Shown here: positions 1 to 11,789 of the stretch, piece by piece
Position numbering within the stretch: the first letter of the stretch is position 1
Layout of the letters: every line of letters starts with the position of its first letter
Source: Oncomelania hupensis
Lineage: Eukaryota; Mollusca; Gastropoda; Littorinimorpha; Pomatiopsidae
Assembly: GCA_036898135.1 (NCBI GenBank)
Contig: CM072527.1
Coordinates: 31,108,227 to 31,172,226 of the forward strand
Length of the DNA: 64,000 nucleotides
Direction: 5' to 3'
The notes under the pieces: generated by a model
Told to the model about the DNA's origin: nothing
Databases searched by the model: none
Seen by the model: only the letters and a program-made list of their open reading frames with translations
Position numbers and translations under genes: made by a program

Positions 1-139
1 GAAGATAATAACACACCAATCAAAAAACAAGCAGAATTCAGAGGGGAGGGGGTGGGGGGGTGGGGAAGGGCGGAAATCAAGAACATCGGATCAAATTTTC
101 ATTCTGATGTATCTTGTTGATGAAATCACTGAAAAATAA

Positions 140-895
140 AAGATTTTACGGATGTTTTATTGACTTCAAAACAACTTGTGATAATGTATGACATGAAGCA
201 CTACTTGTGAAAATAGCAAGGATAGGAATCAAATGCAAAATGTTTTAACATTATTGAAAATATATAATTACTCTAAAATATGTACAAAAACAAATATTGC
301 ATTTTCTAATGAAATTATTATGTTTTTTTTTTTAATGGGTACATCAAGGAAATACGTTAAGCCGGGTTTTACATAATATATTTATTAATGACATTACTGA
401 AAATTTGTCTGACGCTGATTGTCCTATAATTAACATTTTAAATAAAACGACAATCCCGTGTCTTCTGTATGCCGAAGATATCTTTTGTCTGATACAAAAA
501 TGGGGTCTATAAATAAATAGAGACAAATCTAAGGTTATAGTATTTAGCAAGACGAAGCCATTACTAAAACAATACTTCAGATGTGAGGACGATATTACAG
601 AAATAAGGGCAGCTATAAATAGCTGGGAATCATGATTCACAGGACTGGAGAATTCTCTATTGCTCAAGAATACCTCTACAAACAAGATCAAAAAGCAACA
701 CAGATCGCATCAGGGTTGATACTATTCTACAACTTTTTGACTCTCTTGGTGCACCACTTGCAACATATGGCTCTGCTTAGGCTACTCAACAAAATGGTAA
801 GTATACAAGGATTTATTTGCTTCATTAAAAAAAAAACTCCAAATGCTAGATGGCGTCCAAAAATCTACTGGGATATTATTAACTCTTATTTATAA
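140..895 (+). pseudogene. Decayed LINE reverse-transcriptase fragment
   Basis: In broken + strand frames one can read CFIDFKTTCDNV..HEALLVKIARIGIK near 150-230 and PCLLYAEDIFCLIQ near 455-500, then NKSKVIVFSKTK near 525-560. These correspond to the FVDF..AFD.V.H..L, LLYADD and NKSK.MVF blocks of jockey/CR1-group reverse transcriptases, with AFD and ADD damaged. Several stops and frameshifts make it dead. The following 250 nt resemble the 3' part of such elements (SLGAPLATYGSA near 740-780). Confidence 0.6.
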
Positions 896-959
896 GATTG
901 TGTCATAAAACCTGCAGGTTGAAATGGCAATACATTTTATGTACTGTTCTGTTCTACTT

Positions 960-1260
960 GCGACGACGCCGTTGTATAAGAATTTCACGAAACGCCACAT
1001 AGGTTGTTTGACAATTAGTGATATGCTGTAAATTTTTTATTAAAGGTACTTTTAAGTCTTCTAACGCTTACGCTAACCCTAACCCCAACATTAACTCTAA
1101 CTTTAACCCTTACCCTCATCCTTGCCATATTCAAAAAAACAAACAAAAAAAACCAAAAAACGCCTCTAAACATAAACACACTCACTCACACCCACACACA
1201 TACACACACAAACACACATTCCACTCCATACCCGCCAGAGACACACACGCTTCAATATCT
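960..1260. repeat. Dispersed repeat with telomere-like stretch and CA-rich tail, copy 1
   Basis: Contains CGAAACGCCACATAGGTTGT, then TTTTTATTAAAGGTACTTTTAAG, a degenerate CTAACCCTAACCCC stretch (1072-1105), and a CA-rich run to about 1215. The same order of blocks recurs at 54774-54975, and the last part at 62195-62345, which defines a family. Class unknown. Confidence 0.55.
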
Positions 1261-1332
1261 TTATCCAACCAATCACGTTTACAATTTTTTTTTTTCATGA
1301 ATTGTTCATTATTTATTTACTCTTCTAAGTAG

Positions 1333-1735
1333 CGCTTTTTCAGCTCAGAGCTTTTCGCTGGCGATACAGGATCTAACTTAACTCAAGCCGAGGCGCCAAC
1401 TTGCAGCCTTTGGGCGCACCGTAATAACGCCCCAGACAACTGAGCACAACAGCCCAGCCAGGGATGGGGGAGAAGGACCTAGGTACATGCTGGGTGTAAT
1501 CTTGTCACCGGCACTCACCCGTCTAGGACATGAGCGTCAGGATCTTTAAAGTCCGTTATGATGGAATGTATGCGACACAGACTAGACCTCGGTTTATACT
1601 CTCATCCGAAGGAGTAGGAAACGGGAGTAAAGTGTCTTTCCCAAGGACACAACACAATGCCCCGGCCTGGCCTCGAACCCGGGACCTTCAGATCCGCAAG
1701 CCAAAGCTCTACCATTAGACCACCGTGCCTCCACG
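1333..1735 (-). mobile_element. tRNA-derived SINE (family A), near full length
   Basis: On the minus strand it starts at about 1735 with a tRNA-like head: A-box TGGTCTAATGGTAGAG and B-box GGTTCGAGGCC. A core with TCCTTGGGAAAGACAC follows, then TGAGAGTATAAACC.AGGTCT, CTTTAAAGATCCTGACGCTC, and a 3' end reading CAGCTC..GAGCTG..AAAAGCGCT. At least ten other full or partial copies occur in the window. Core domains of this sort are known in metazoan SINEs; I cannot name the exact one. Confidence 0.8.
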
Positions 1736-1736
1736 C

Positions 1737-2020
1737 CTGTCCAGCTCAAGAGCTGCTTACGGCCGATACAGACTCTAACTCATGCCGACTGAGGCGCTTT
1801 CTTGCAACCTTTGGGCGCATAGCCTGACGCACAGACGACTGAGCACACTCCTAGGCCACAGGGGATGAAAGAGAAGAGACCTAGTGCATGCTGAGTGTAT
1901 TTGTGTAGCCGGCACTCACCCATGTAGGACATGAGCGTCAGGATCTTTAAAGTTCGTGCGATGGGAATCGTGCGTGCACAGCCTGGACCTCGGTTTATAC
2001 TCTCATATAAAAGAGTGATT
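1737..2020 (-). mobile_element. Family A SINE, second tandem copy lacking the tRNA head
   Basis: Same order of blocks as the neighbouring copy (CTCAAGAGCTGCTTACGG, GTAGGACATGAGCGTCAGG, TCGGTTTATACTCTCAT) but stops before the tRNA-like head. Direct head-to-tail arrangement with the preceding copy. Confidence 0.7.
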
Positions 2021-2354
2021 CAGCACAGTTCTACAGTTACGTTCCCCCAACCCCCACCACAAAACCCTTATCTACCCCCACCCTTCTTCTCTCCCACACC
2101 CTTCTAGGGCCGATCATAACACTTTGTTGGCTAGGCACCGAGCTAGACTTTTATTCTGGCGCGTGGAAAGTCCAAGGAACACCATTTTCAAAAATAAAAT
2201 TAAAATAGATTACATTTTAAATTGAAGAAATTGAAGGAATTAATTGATGTACCAAAGTTAAAGTTTCAAAGTGTATTCTTGGTAAAATTACAGTGTAAAC
2301 CTCCTCACCCGACTCAACCCCAAACTCACCATAACCCCCCACCATCTCCGAAAA

Positions 2355-2425
2355 GCCAAACCAAAGGGAGACGCGTCACAGGCATAGGCGCTCGCTTGTC
2401 CAGATACAAGCGCCTGTGATCGCAG
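2355..2425. mobile_element. Half copy of the palindromic MITE found at 16.8 kb
   Basis: AACCAAAGGGAGACGCGTCA (2359-2378) through ATACAAGCGCCTGTG (2404-2418) matches the right arm of the 16,791-16,918 palindrome with few changes. The left arm is absent. Confidence 0.7.
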
Positions 2426-2895
2426 AGCGTGTTGAAGTATCACTAAACAGGGGAAATCACTCCCTGTCATAACAGAAATTGAACGTTCCAACTTCGGTGG
2501 TTAATTTGAGCAACGCAAGCTCCACTGCATCATGGCTTGGTGTAATGACGAAGTGACTTTTTAGGGTAAACCCATTTTGGTCAAAACGGAAACACAGGCT
2601 TGCAACAGGGCCCCTTTCAAACTAATATTTGCATCACCTGCTACTGCTGAAAAGACGGAAGGAAATAGTTAGTCATTGTTTATTAAAACTTTAAAAAAAA
2701 ATTAAGATGATGAAGGGGGTCGGCGTGGGAGGGGGGGGGGGGTTAGGGGGCAAGGAATGTTAAAGCTTTTCTGTTGACGTCAAACTCCTCATCACTGGGT
2801 CATGCTACTGTTTTTTCTCCCAAACCCTCGTCGTTCAATACCTTTTCAAATTGGTTTCGATGATACTAGATACAAGATGATTTATTGTCCCATTG

Positions 2896-3241
2896 CGATG
2901 GCGATGATGACGATGATGATGATGATGATGATGATAGTAATAATGATGAAGGTGGTGGTGTTGATGAAGGTGGTGGTGGTGGTGATGATGATGGTAATGA
3001 TGATGGTGATGATGATGGTAATGATGATGTTGATGATGATGCTGATGATGATGCTGATGATGAGGAAGAAGATGGTGACGGTTATGGTGAAGATGATGAT
3101 GCTGTTGATGATGATGAAAATGGTGGTGGTGATGATAATAATGATGATGATGATAGTGGTGATGGTACTGATGATGATAATGACAGAAATGGGGATGGTG
3201 ATGGTGATTATGATGATGATACTAAAGCTGCTGATGGTGAG

Positions 3242-3324
<83 letters not shown>

Positions 3325-3361
3325 CAGAAGAAGAAGAAGAAGAACAACAACAACAACAACA

Positions 3362-3404
<43 letters not shown>

Positions 3405-3405
3405 T

Positions 3406-3456
<51 letters not shown>
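2896..3456. repeat. Compound trinucleotide microsatellite (GAT, AAT, AAG, AAC, ACT)
   Basis: An interrupted GAT/GGT tract (2896-3240) passes into pure AAT (3241-3324), AAG (3326-3343), AAC and then ACT (to 3456). It is open in several frames on both strands, so Asp-, Ile-, Ser- or Met-rich translations here are artefacts. Confidence 0.95.
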
Positions 3457-3776
3457 ACCCCATAAGAATGACGATGTCGTCGACGATGAGGACAACAACC
3501 ATTATGCCAATGGAGGCAGGAGAAATAGCGCTTGATGAAGAAAGGACCGTCGTACTCTGCCAAGCGAAAGTTCGGTTATCTGTTCTCATATTAAAATTAT
3601 CTCGACGTCATTCACTCATCACGCATATAGCAAGAACATTATGTCTGTAAAGACAACACGGAGCGGACTCAGAACTAAGGAAGTGCTTTAAAGTTCGAGA
3701 TCAAATCTGCGCAAAATCTTACACAATGTCGAATTCAAGCTAAGAGATTACAATTTGCTTTTATATTCATACATTT

Positions 3777-3778
<2 letters not shown>

Positions 3779-3832
<54 letters not shown>
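3779..3832. repeat. (GT)27 microsatellite
   Basis: Uninterrupted GT dinucleotides. Confidence 0.98.
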
Positions 3833-3837
<5 letters not shown>

Positions 3838-4007
3838 TTGCGAAAATTGAATATAAACTTCTTGTCCGACCATTGAAAACGGCGCCTGCTACTGCCATTG
3901 GATGGATTATCGCTCTTAGAATACATTTATACAAGCGCGGAAAGCCAGGAGTTTCATGTGTGGTATCGTGTGACATGCGTAAAAATAAAATAAAAAGTCA
4001 TTCTGAT

Positions 4008-4491
4008 AGAAAGAAAGAAAGAAAGAAAAGATAGAAAGAAAACGAAGAAAAAAAACAACAGGTATTGGGATTTAGTGTAGGAAAAAGGAGAAAAAGGAAG
4101 AAAGATAGACAGACAAGACAAACAGAAAGAAATAAGAAAGAAAGAAAAGAAAGTAGGGGTATTGGGTGTTTGAAAAAAGAAAGAGGAAGAAAGAAAATAA
4201 AAGACAGACAGACAGAAAAAGAAGGAAAAAAAGTAAGAAGGAAAGAAAAAAAAGAAAACAGGGGAAAGAGATAGATCGATAGACAGACATAAAGAATGAA
4301 AACAAAGAAGGCGGAAAGACTAGACAGAAAGAAAGAAAACAAGGAAGAAAACAAGAAGGAAAGAAAGAAAACAAACAGGAGATGTAGACAGATAGTGGTA
4401 GAAGAAAGAAGAACAGAAAAGATATACAAAGAAACATAAACTTACAGCGAGAACAGAGAGAGAGCGAGAGAGCGAGAGAGAGAGCGAGAGC

Positions 4492-4550
<59 letters not shown>
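4008..4550. repeat. Long polypurine GA/GAAA tract
   Basis: About 540 nt of nearly pure purine on the + strand: GAAA-type units with occasional ATAGACAGAC, then (GA)n with GCGAG interruptions (4452-4546). Such tracts can form triplex (H-) DNA. The Ser/Leu/Phe-rich minus-strand frames are artefacts. Confidence 0.9.
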
Positions 4551-4639
4551 AATACACGGCATACATACACAAAGACAGAGCAGAAAAGAGCCGCAAGAAA
4601 CACGTATACAAGAAAAGAACAGAATAAGGAAACAAAAGA

Positions 4640-5460
4640 TCAAAGCGAGGGAAAAAAAGAAAAGGAAAAAATGGTGAGTATATATAAATATATAGTTTTG
4701 GCAGTAACTGTCTTCGGTGTTTTTTGTTGTTTTTTTTATGTCTATAAATTTCTTACTTTTCCATCCTTCGGGTTTTTAGTCCTTTTCCATTTTTTTCTAA
4801 GTTACAAAAGTGATGTTCTCTCTTTGTATTTCGTTTTCGTTCTTTCTGTTCATGTTTTTTCTGTTTTTTTCAGTCAATTAAATACAGGAAACCAAGGAAA
4901 TGACAACAGGCATGCTTTTTGTTTATTTTCTAAGTTATTACTTAAAGCGAATTTACGTTTAAAATTGCTAACAGCAAAACAACACATTGAAATGGCGGTG
5001 GGGATGAGAACTCACAAAATATGGAGTTAGATATAAGCCACTTACTTTTTTTCCTTGAAGCTCCGAACCAACGAAAAGTTGTTTTGTTAGAAGAGTTGGT
5101 CTATACACGTTTGTCTTCCACACTTACTTCTGAACTCGGACATCAAAGAAAGCAGCACAAATTTCGAATGATAGGATCTCTCTTGGAAAGTAAGGGCGTT
5201 TTCTTTTTCTTCTTTATTTCTTGAAAACGTACAGGTCTTTCCTTTGGTCAGTCTTTTTGGAACAGTTAACGATTTTCTCTGGCACACTAAAAAGCGCAAG
5301 TCCAAGATCTATTCTGGAAAACTTTTTGTTTCTAACTCAAGTCATCAAAAGACGAAGCACTGATTTTGAATTACAATATCTGTTCCATTCTACTGGCTGA
5401 ATCACGCTGCTAGCCTTGTCGTTCACCAATCGAACTGTCCTGCTGCACGGCAAGCAAGGG
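4640..5460. other. Unassigned AT-rich intergenic DNA
   Basis: T-rich sequence with short open frames that lack coding character. No gene, RNA or mobile element recognised. Confidence 0.5.
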
Positions 5461-5462
5461 AC

Positions 5463-5650
5463 AGAACTTCCGATGGCAGCAGTTTTAAAAAAAGAAAAAA
5501 AAAGCAGACGACAGAATTCGCTGAGCGCCGGCCATCGATTCTTACAGGAAGCAGAAGGCACTGCGATTGCTGTGATAGAGAAACTACGGAATCCGGACCT
5601 TGTGCCTCGAAATCAATGCAGTTGTAAAAGGTGAATGGTTTTCAGATGGG
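5463..5650. repeat. Diverged duplicated segment, copy 1
   Basis: Shares with 6195-6350 the blocks GCAGACGACAGAATT / GCAAACGACAGATTT, GATTCTTACAGGAAG / GATTCTGACAGGAAG, GGCACTGCGA / GGCACTACGA and ATGCAGTTGTAAAAG / ATGTAGTTGTAAAAG in the same order. Function unknown. Confidence 0.55.
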
Positions 5651-6194
5651 TCATTTTTTAATTTCCCCTGTGCGTAAAATAATTATTTTATTCTTAGAAT
5701 ATTCCTACAAACATGATATTAGTTTGTAAACAGTTTTTAACGTTCCAATTTCAGGTATACCTGCAGTCATCAAAAGGCCTTTTTAAAAATACAATTACAC
5801 AAGTTGAGACAGAGAGTGAGAAACTTGAAATACTCAAGAAAGAAAATACACAACAGTTGGAACACAACATCAATATACGTTTTGCTAATTTTATAGTCCT
5901 CTTTTTTTCTCACTCAAAGTAGTGGAATAATAATTAAAACGGAATTCAAGAAAACTATGTTCAAGAAAACTATAAGTCCTAGAGTAGGCTAATAAAATAA
6001 GAAATAGCTGAAGTATAATATGATTTTATCTCTCTCTGAAGCAAATCCGGTCTGACAAACAATTACATTTATCAAATAATGAAAATATTTTATGCATTTA
6101 CAAAATTAGTTTCAATATTATATTTCCAACAAGTAAATCATAAAATATAAATATTCAAATTACCGTGTCTGTTTTTTTTTTCTCTTAGATGGAC

Positions 6195-6420
6195 ACAACT
6201 TCTGACGGAAGCAAACGACAGATTTTGCTGAGTGCCGTCGTCGATTCTGACAGGAAGTTGACGGCACTACGACTGTTGTGTTAAAAAGCAAAGGGTGCCT
6301 GCATGACCTTTTCCAAATTAATGTAGTTGTAAAAGATCAATGATTTTCAGAAGGACATAACTTTGATTGCAACATTTAACTTGCAGACGACAGAACTGTG
6401 CCGTCGTCTATTCTGACAAT
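6195..6420. repeat. Diverged duplicated segment, copy 2, with a third partial copy
   Basis: Second copy of the block order seen at 5463-5650. A shortened third copy starts again at GCAGACGACAGAACTGTGCC (6384-6420) and a trace at 6659-6715. It runs directly into the (ATTT)n array. Confidence 0.55.
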
Positions 6421-6422
6421 AT

Positions 6423-6461
<39 letters not shown>

Positions 6462-6465
6462 TTTT
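6421..6465. repeat. (ATTT)11 microsatellite
   Basis: Pure ATTT repeats. Confidence 0.97.
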
Positions 6466-7624
6466 AAATTGTGCCTATAGCAAGTAGCCCAGGTCTGCCC
6501 AACAGGGTTTTTATTGTTTAAATATTTATCTTTTTTTTAAATCGTTAACGTCCCACCACCAATAAAAAATACAACAGCCCCTTAGTAACGACATACAGCA
6601 GTAAATGGTTCAACGTACTGATTGTGACTGCTCAACCCAAGAAAAAGAAGAAGAAGAGAAGCAGACGACACCACTTTTTGACAAGATTGTCGTAATTGAG
6701 GAACTACAGATTTATACAGAAATGAGAACCAATGCAATGATAACGGTGAACGGTTAGGAGTTGCGTCAACAGAACATGCAGCGTGGTACAATCCCAAGCA
6801 GCAATTGGATGGACTTTATGCATTTACCTGTTAACGTTTTCTGTAGCTGTTATGCTTTTCATTTCCAATGTTTATTTTGTTCACTGATGGATGCTGTAAA
6901 GGGACTTTCAAGTTCCAGAAGCGTAAGCTGTCGGAAACTAATATTTGGTACTGACGACGTGCACGATCGAAAGAGTATGGGTTATACCTGGCGACCGCGT
7001 TCATTATATTGACTGACCATCAGCCAAAGACACGTCACACAAGATATAAAGGCTTAACTCTATAACATGGGTTATGTAAATGTGTTCACATTCATCCCCA
7101 TTTTGCCAACTGAAGTAAACACAAAAACTTCAGTTAAAAAACAACGTTAGCAATGATTAACGTGAGTTATTGGCAAAATTTATCATAGTCTGGTTTTTAC
7201 AAAATCAATTAGTTTTGGTAAACTAAAATATCTAATTTTTTCTTGTCTCAACTTCTATATTTAATTAACTGTTATAATTCCATTATAGCTTTGTAGTCAT
7301 ACCTTAATTTGATCACATGCAATTTATATCATTGTACACTACAACAATCATATTGTATTGTCTTACTAACTTTATTTTCTTAATTACTCTAGTGCTTGAT
7401 AGATGGAGTGTCTGAGAATGTTTATTTGAATGAATATTATCTTGTCTCAAACCCTAAAATTTTTGTTAGGCATCTTGGAAAGTTACACACAAATTATCCT
7501 CACTGCACCGAGAACAGCATTGGTATTCGTTACATTTAACATGGCACAAACCACGCTCGATTATATTTTAAATGTATGATAAAATGACGTTTTTTTTGTA
7601 ATAAGTAATATTCAGTATAGGGGA

Positions 7625-7715
7625 GATTGGGGGATTGCTCTTATATAGCGCACTTACAAGCTCAGAGAGCTTCTCAAGGCGCTGGCCACTACCGTCCTGC
7701 ATGCACACAATAGTT
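7625..7715 (-). mobile_element. Family A SINE, 3' end fragment
   Basis: TTATATAGCGC..TACAAGCTCAGAG and CTTCTCAAGGCGCTGGCC match the 3' terminus of the 16,025 and 1,333 copies; the rest is missing. Confidence 0.55.
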
Positions 7716-8127
7716 TGCTGACGTCATGATTCGAAAATATTCCAAACTAAACAAAACCCTAAATGTAACATTTTCCAAAATGATCCAGTATTAAATCACA
7801 ACATTGACAAGTAATCTTGAATTTTGTTTTGAAGTATATAATTATGACCATGACAACTTAGGCACAGCTGCACGATTCCCATAAATATTGATTCATATTG
7901 ATTAACTTGTTTCCTAAATATGTAAAACTTTTGCTGTTGTGTAATTTGCTTTTAACTAATTGAACCTCTTAAGATTGTTTCATTGCTACTGTCTCCTAAT
8001 GAGATTTGCTTTTAATGTTTCTAGCCGTTTATTGCATTAGTAGTAGCAGTGGTATAAGCAGTTGTAGCAGTAATGATGGTTGTGCTTTTGTTTTTTTGTA
8101 TTTGTTGTAATACACGTGTTGTTGTTT

Positions 8128-8163
8128 TTGTTTGTTTTGTTTGTTTGTTTGTTTGTTTGTTGT
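8128..8163. repeat. (GTTT)n microsatellite
   Basis: Repeated TTTG units. Confidence 0.9.
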
Positions 8164-8329
8164 TTTTTTAATGGTATAGTAAATCTTGATGTTATCTTAA
8201 TACAAAAGGTCTGATTGTAAGAATAGGCTTATGCTTAAAATCTTATCCTTTTAAAATAAAGTTCTGAAGTCTGAAGTCTAAATACAATTCTCATGTACAC
8301 ACTCAAAATGTTACCTAATCTATTAAACC

Positions 8330-10892
8330 TTTTGTCGCTATTGAAAATCTACAGACGGTCCTTGACCAAGTGCCGAAGAAGGACATAGTCATAGTGCAAG
8401 GCGGCTGGAATGCCAAGGTTGGCCAAGATGCGCACAACAGCTGGGGAGACACATGTGGACCCCACTGCAACAACGAATCAAATGACAGGAGTCTGAGACT
8501 CTTGGAGTTTGCCAGATAAAACAATCTGGTCCTGGCAAACACGCTTGGTCTCCACAAAATCTCCAGACGATGGACATGGGACAGTTCCAGCGGGGAGCAT
8601 CACAACCAGATAGACTACATCATGGTCAAGAAACGCTTCAGATCAAGCATCAACTTTGGCAGAACGCGCACTTTTTCAGGAGCAGACATCGGAAGTGACC
8701 ACGATCTCGTGATGATGTCTTTCCGGCTCCACTTGAAGAGAGTAAATACAGCAAAGTGCACTAGACTGACGTTCGACCTGGACAAACTTCAAGACCCGGA
8801 GGTAGCAGAATTATTTCAGGCCACAATTGGAGGGAAATTTGCACAACTGCTCATTTTGGGGGCTGGTGAAGTAGATGTCAACACCATGTCCACCACCTTC
8901 AACTCAGCTGTGACAGATGCCGCCACTGAGATCCTTGGAAAGCACCAACCAAAGAAGAAGCCGTGGATCACACCTGAACTTTTGTATCTGTGTGATAAAC
9001 GAAGAGAGATAAAAAAAAGAAAAAGAACACCTCACAGGGAGCTGATGTCTACCGAAAAATCAACAATGACATCCGAAAGGCATGCGCACAGCAAAGGAGA
9101 AATGGATAGAAGATCAATGCCAGGAAATTGAGAACAGTCTGAACAAGAACAACAGCAAGAAGGCCTACCAGACTGTGAAGCGGCTGACAAGTGTTAAACA
9201 GCCGAAAGTCTCCACGATCCAAAGCAAGTCTGGCATATGCCTTACGGAAGAACAAGAAGTCTTGGACAGATGGACAAAGTACTGCTCTTACCTTTACAAC
9301 CTTACACCAAATGGAGACCCATCAGTTCTAGCATGTCCCGAGAACAGAGAAGAAGAAATCCTCCCAATTCTCCGGGAAGAAGTTGAGGCAGCAGTTCAAT
9401 CGCTGAAGAAAGGGAAGTCAGTGGGAGTAAACAACATACCCGCGGAACTGCTACAAGCAGGAGGAGAAGCGATGATTGATGCCCTCACCATTATCTGTAA
9501 CAAGACCTGGCAGAGTGGGGAATGGCCTACACCATGGACCCAGTCGCTTGTCATCACTCTTCCCAAAAAAGGTAACCTTCAGGAGTGTGAAAATTACCGC
9601 ACCATCAGCCTCATCAGCCTCATCAGCCGTCCCAGCAAGGTCCTCCTGAAAATAATACTCAACAGGTTGAAATCCCAAGCTGAACAAATCATAGCTGAAG
9701 AACAAGCAGGATTCAGGGCAGGGCGAAGTACCACTGAACAGATTTTCAACCTCAGAATAATCTGTGAGAAATACCAACAGCACCAACAACATCTATATCA
9801 TGTGTTTATAGACTTCAAGAAAGCTTTTGACCGAGTCTGGCATGCAGCTCTATGGGCAACAATGAAAGTGTAACAACATCAGCCCTAAAATTATTGAAGT
9901 CATTAAAAGCCGGTATGACAAGGCTACCAGTGCAGTCCTCCATAACAGCGTCATCGGGAACTGGTTCAAAACAACAACAATCGGTGTGCGTCAAGGATGC
10001 ATACTCTCTCCAACACTCTTCAACATCTTCCTAGAGCGCATCATGCAGATCACGAAGGCACAGTTAGCATAGGGGGTAGAGCAATCTCCAATCTTCGTTT
10101 TGCGGATGACATTGATGGATTGGCTGGAGAGGAACAAGAACTTGAACAGCTGGTACAGAGGCTTGACACCACCTCCAGAGCTTATGGAATGGAAATAAGT
10201 GCAGAGAAGACCAAAATGATGACCAACAACACCAATGGCATCAACACAGACATCAAAGTCCAAGGCCAATCCCTCAACACAGTGCATAGCTTCACATATT
10301 TAGGAGCCATTGTATCAGACAATGGGTCCCGACAGGATCGCACAAACAACTGCTGCCCTGACAAGGTTGAAGCCCATTTGGAAAGACAAGACCACCAGTC
10401 TACATTCCAAAGTAAGACTGCTACGCTCCCTTGTCATCTCCATCTTCTTATATGCTTGCGAAGCATGGACCCTCACAGCAGAACTACAACGAAGAATACA
10501 AAGCATGGAGATGAGGTGCTACAGAAGACTTCTGGGCATTTCCTATACCCAACACATCACCAACGACGAAGTCCGACAGACCATCACACAAGCCATTGAA
10601 CAACACGATGACCTGCTCACAGTGGTGAAGAAACGGATACTCCGATGGTATGGCCACGTCACCCGATCATCAGGTCTTGCAAAGACCATTCTGCAAGGCA
10701 CAGTGCAAGGAGGTAGAAGAAGAGGGAGACCGAAAAAGAGGTGGGAGGACAACATTCGAGAATGGACTGGTTTGACGCTGAGCGAAGCCATCAGGGCTGC
10801 GGGGGACAGAGAGAGATGGAGTATGCTGGTTAAACGATCATCTGTGGTGCCCCTACGACCTCCGAGTTACGGGACAGGATAGGATAGGATAG
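8330..10892 (+). mobile_element. RTE-like non-LTR retrotransposon, 5'-truncated and inactivated
   Basis: Order on the + strand: part of an apurinic-type endonuclease (about 8330-8720; VQGGWNAKVG, RSLRLLEFAR, NQIDYIMV, IGSDHDLVM), a linker, then reverse transcriptase (9082-10300). RT blocks are NIPAELLQAG, LPKKGNLQECENYRTISLIS, EEQAGFRAGRSTTEQIFNLR, VFIDFKKAFDRVWH and RFADDIDGLA. A C-terminal region follows (to about 10880) with RRILRWYGHVTRS and GRRRGRPKKRWEDNIREWTG. The last part resembles sequences often misnamed craniofacial development protein 2 or endonuclease-RT. Lesions: a Gly where the catalytic Asp of the GD(W/L)NAKVG motif should be, a stop at about 8517, frameshifts near 9050, 9870 and 10330, and a duplicated LIS triplet near 9610. 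The 3' end is a (GGATA)n tail at 10873-10891. The 5' end is absent. RTE assignment is by motif memory; Proto2 or a related clade is possible. Confidence 0.85.
9082..9873 (+). pseudogene. Reverse transcriptase core of the RTE-like element
   Basis: Longest intact piece (263 codons) of the dead element. It holds RT blocks up to the first catalytic Asp region (FIDFKKAFDRVWH). The frame is lost after WATMKV; the block with the FADD catalytic pair continues in another frame at about 10085. Not expected to produce an active enzyme. Confidence 0.8.
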
Positions 10893-11265
10893 GTCGCTAT
10901 TGGGCTGTTATAAAGCTTACAGAAGCAGACGGCCCGAGGCTAACCCCATCTGAGCGTCAGAGGCTGTTACGGACATCTGCCTATAACGCAGCCGATGCTT
11001 ATAGAGTTCGATTACTTGTTCGATACAGTGACTGCACGCTTCGCTCTTTCTATTGTCCTGTTTATTTGATCATTTGGTCCAGTCTTCATGTAACACTGCA
11101 AACATTATTAGTTGATTAGTTCATTAATGTAATACCCTGTGAGCTATCGTATGATGATTTATGATAATCATTTTAAGAGAATGGACTAGTGTTAGTGTTA
11201 GTGGACATCGCACCACCCAGGAAACATTGCAGAAAAGAAAATAAAAAACAGTGAGAGATGCGATG

Positions 11266-11343
11266 GCGGTGGTGATGATGATGATGATGATGATAATGAT
11301 GAGGAGGAGGACTACGAAGTTGTTGCGGCTGCTGCTACTGTAA

Positions 11344-11419
<76 letters not shown>

Positions 11420-11437
11420 CAATGTTGCTGCTGATCA

Positions 11438-11513
<76 letters not shown>

Positions 11514-11543
11514 CGACGACGACAATGTTGCTGCTGATCAATA
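11266..11543. repeat. Duplicated GAT microsatellite block
   Basis: Two long (GAT)n arrays (11344-11419 and 11438-11513), each followed by the same spacer GACAATGTTGCTGCTGATCA (11418-11437 and 11521-11540). The array plus spacer has therefore been duplicated as a unit. Confidence 0.9.
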
Positions 11544-11729
11544 ATTGTGATAACGACGACGACGACGAAGATGTTGACCATCTCTTTCCCTTCCTCATCC
11601 TCAGGTAGTCCTCCACGATCCCACCTTCCGCACCCACCCTCACCCCACCCTCACCCCACCCTCACCCCCACTCACACCCACAACCCCTATTCCCACATCG
11701 CCTCCAAACTTGCTAACCCCAACCGTACG

Positions 11730-11772
11730 CCACACACACACACACACACACACCCACCCACACACACACCGC
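11730..11772. repeat. (CA)n microsatellite
   Basis: CA repeats with CCCA interruptions, preceded by CCCCACCCT-type C-rich repeats at 11635-11680. Confidence 0.9.
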
Positions 11773-11789
11773 CCACTCATTGGCTTTAG

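Larger units (their letters stand above)
6470..8310. other. Unassigned intergenic DNA with a short SINE piece
   Basis: Mostly AT-rich. A family A SINE 3'-end fragment lies at 7625-7715 and a (TTTG)n tract at 8128-8163. No gene recognised. Confidence 0.5.

Noticed and set aside
1675..1735. Functional tRNA gene on the minus strand
   Set aside because: A- and B-boxes are present but the acceptor and anticodon stems do not pair, and it is continuous with a SINE body seen elsewhere.
2802..3589. Several long frames rich in Met, Asp, Ser/Tyr or Ile over the trinucleotide arrays
   Set aside because: They are translations of GAT/AAT/ACT repeats, open on both strands, without any non-repeat domain.
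3998..4643. Ser/Leu/Phe-rich minus-strand frames up to 187 codons
   Set aside because: Explained by the polypurine GA/GAAA tract; hydrophobicity is a by-product of CTTT and CT codons.
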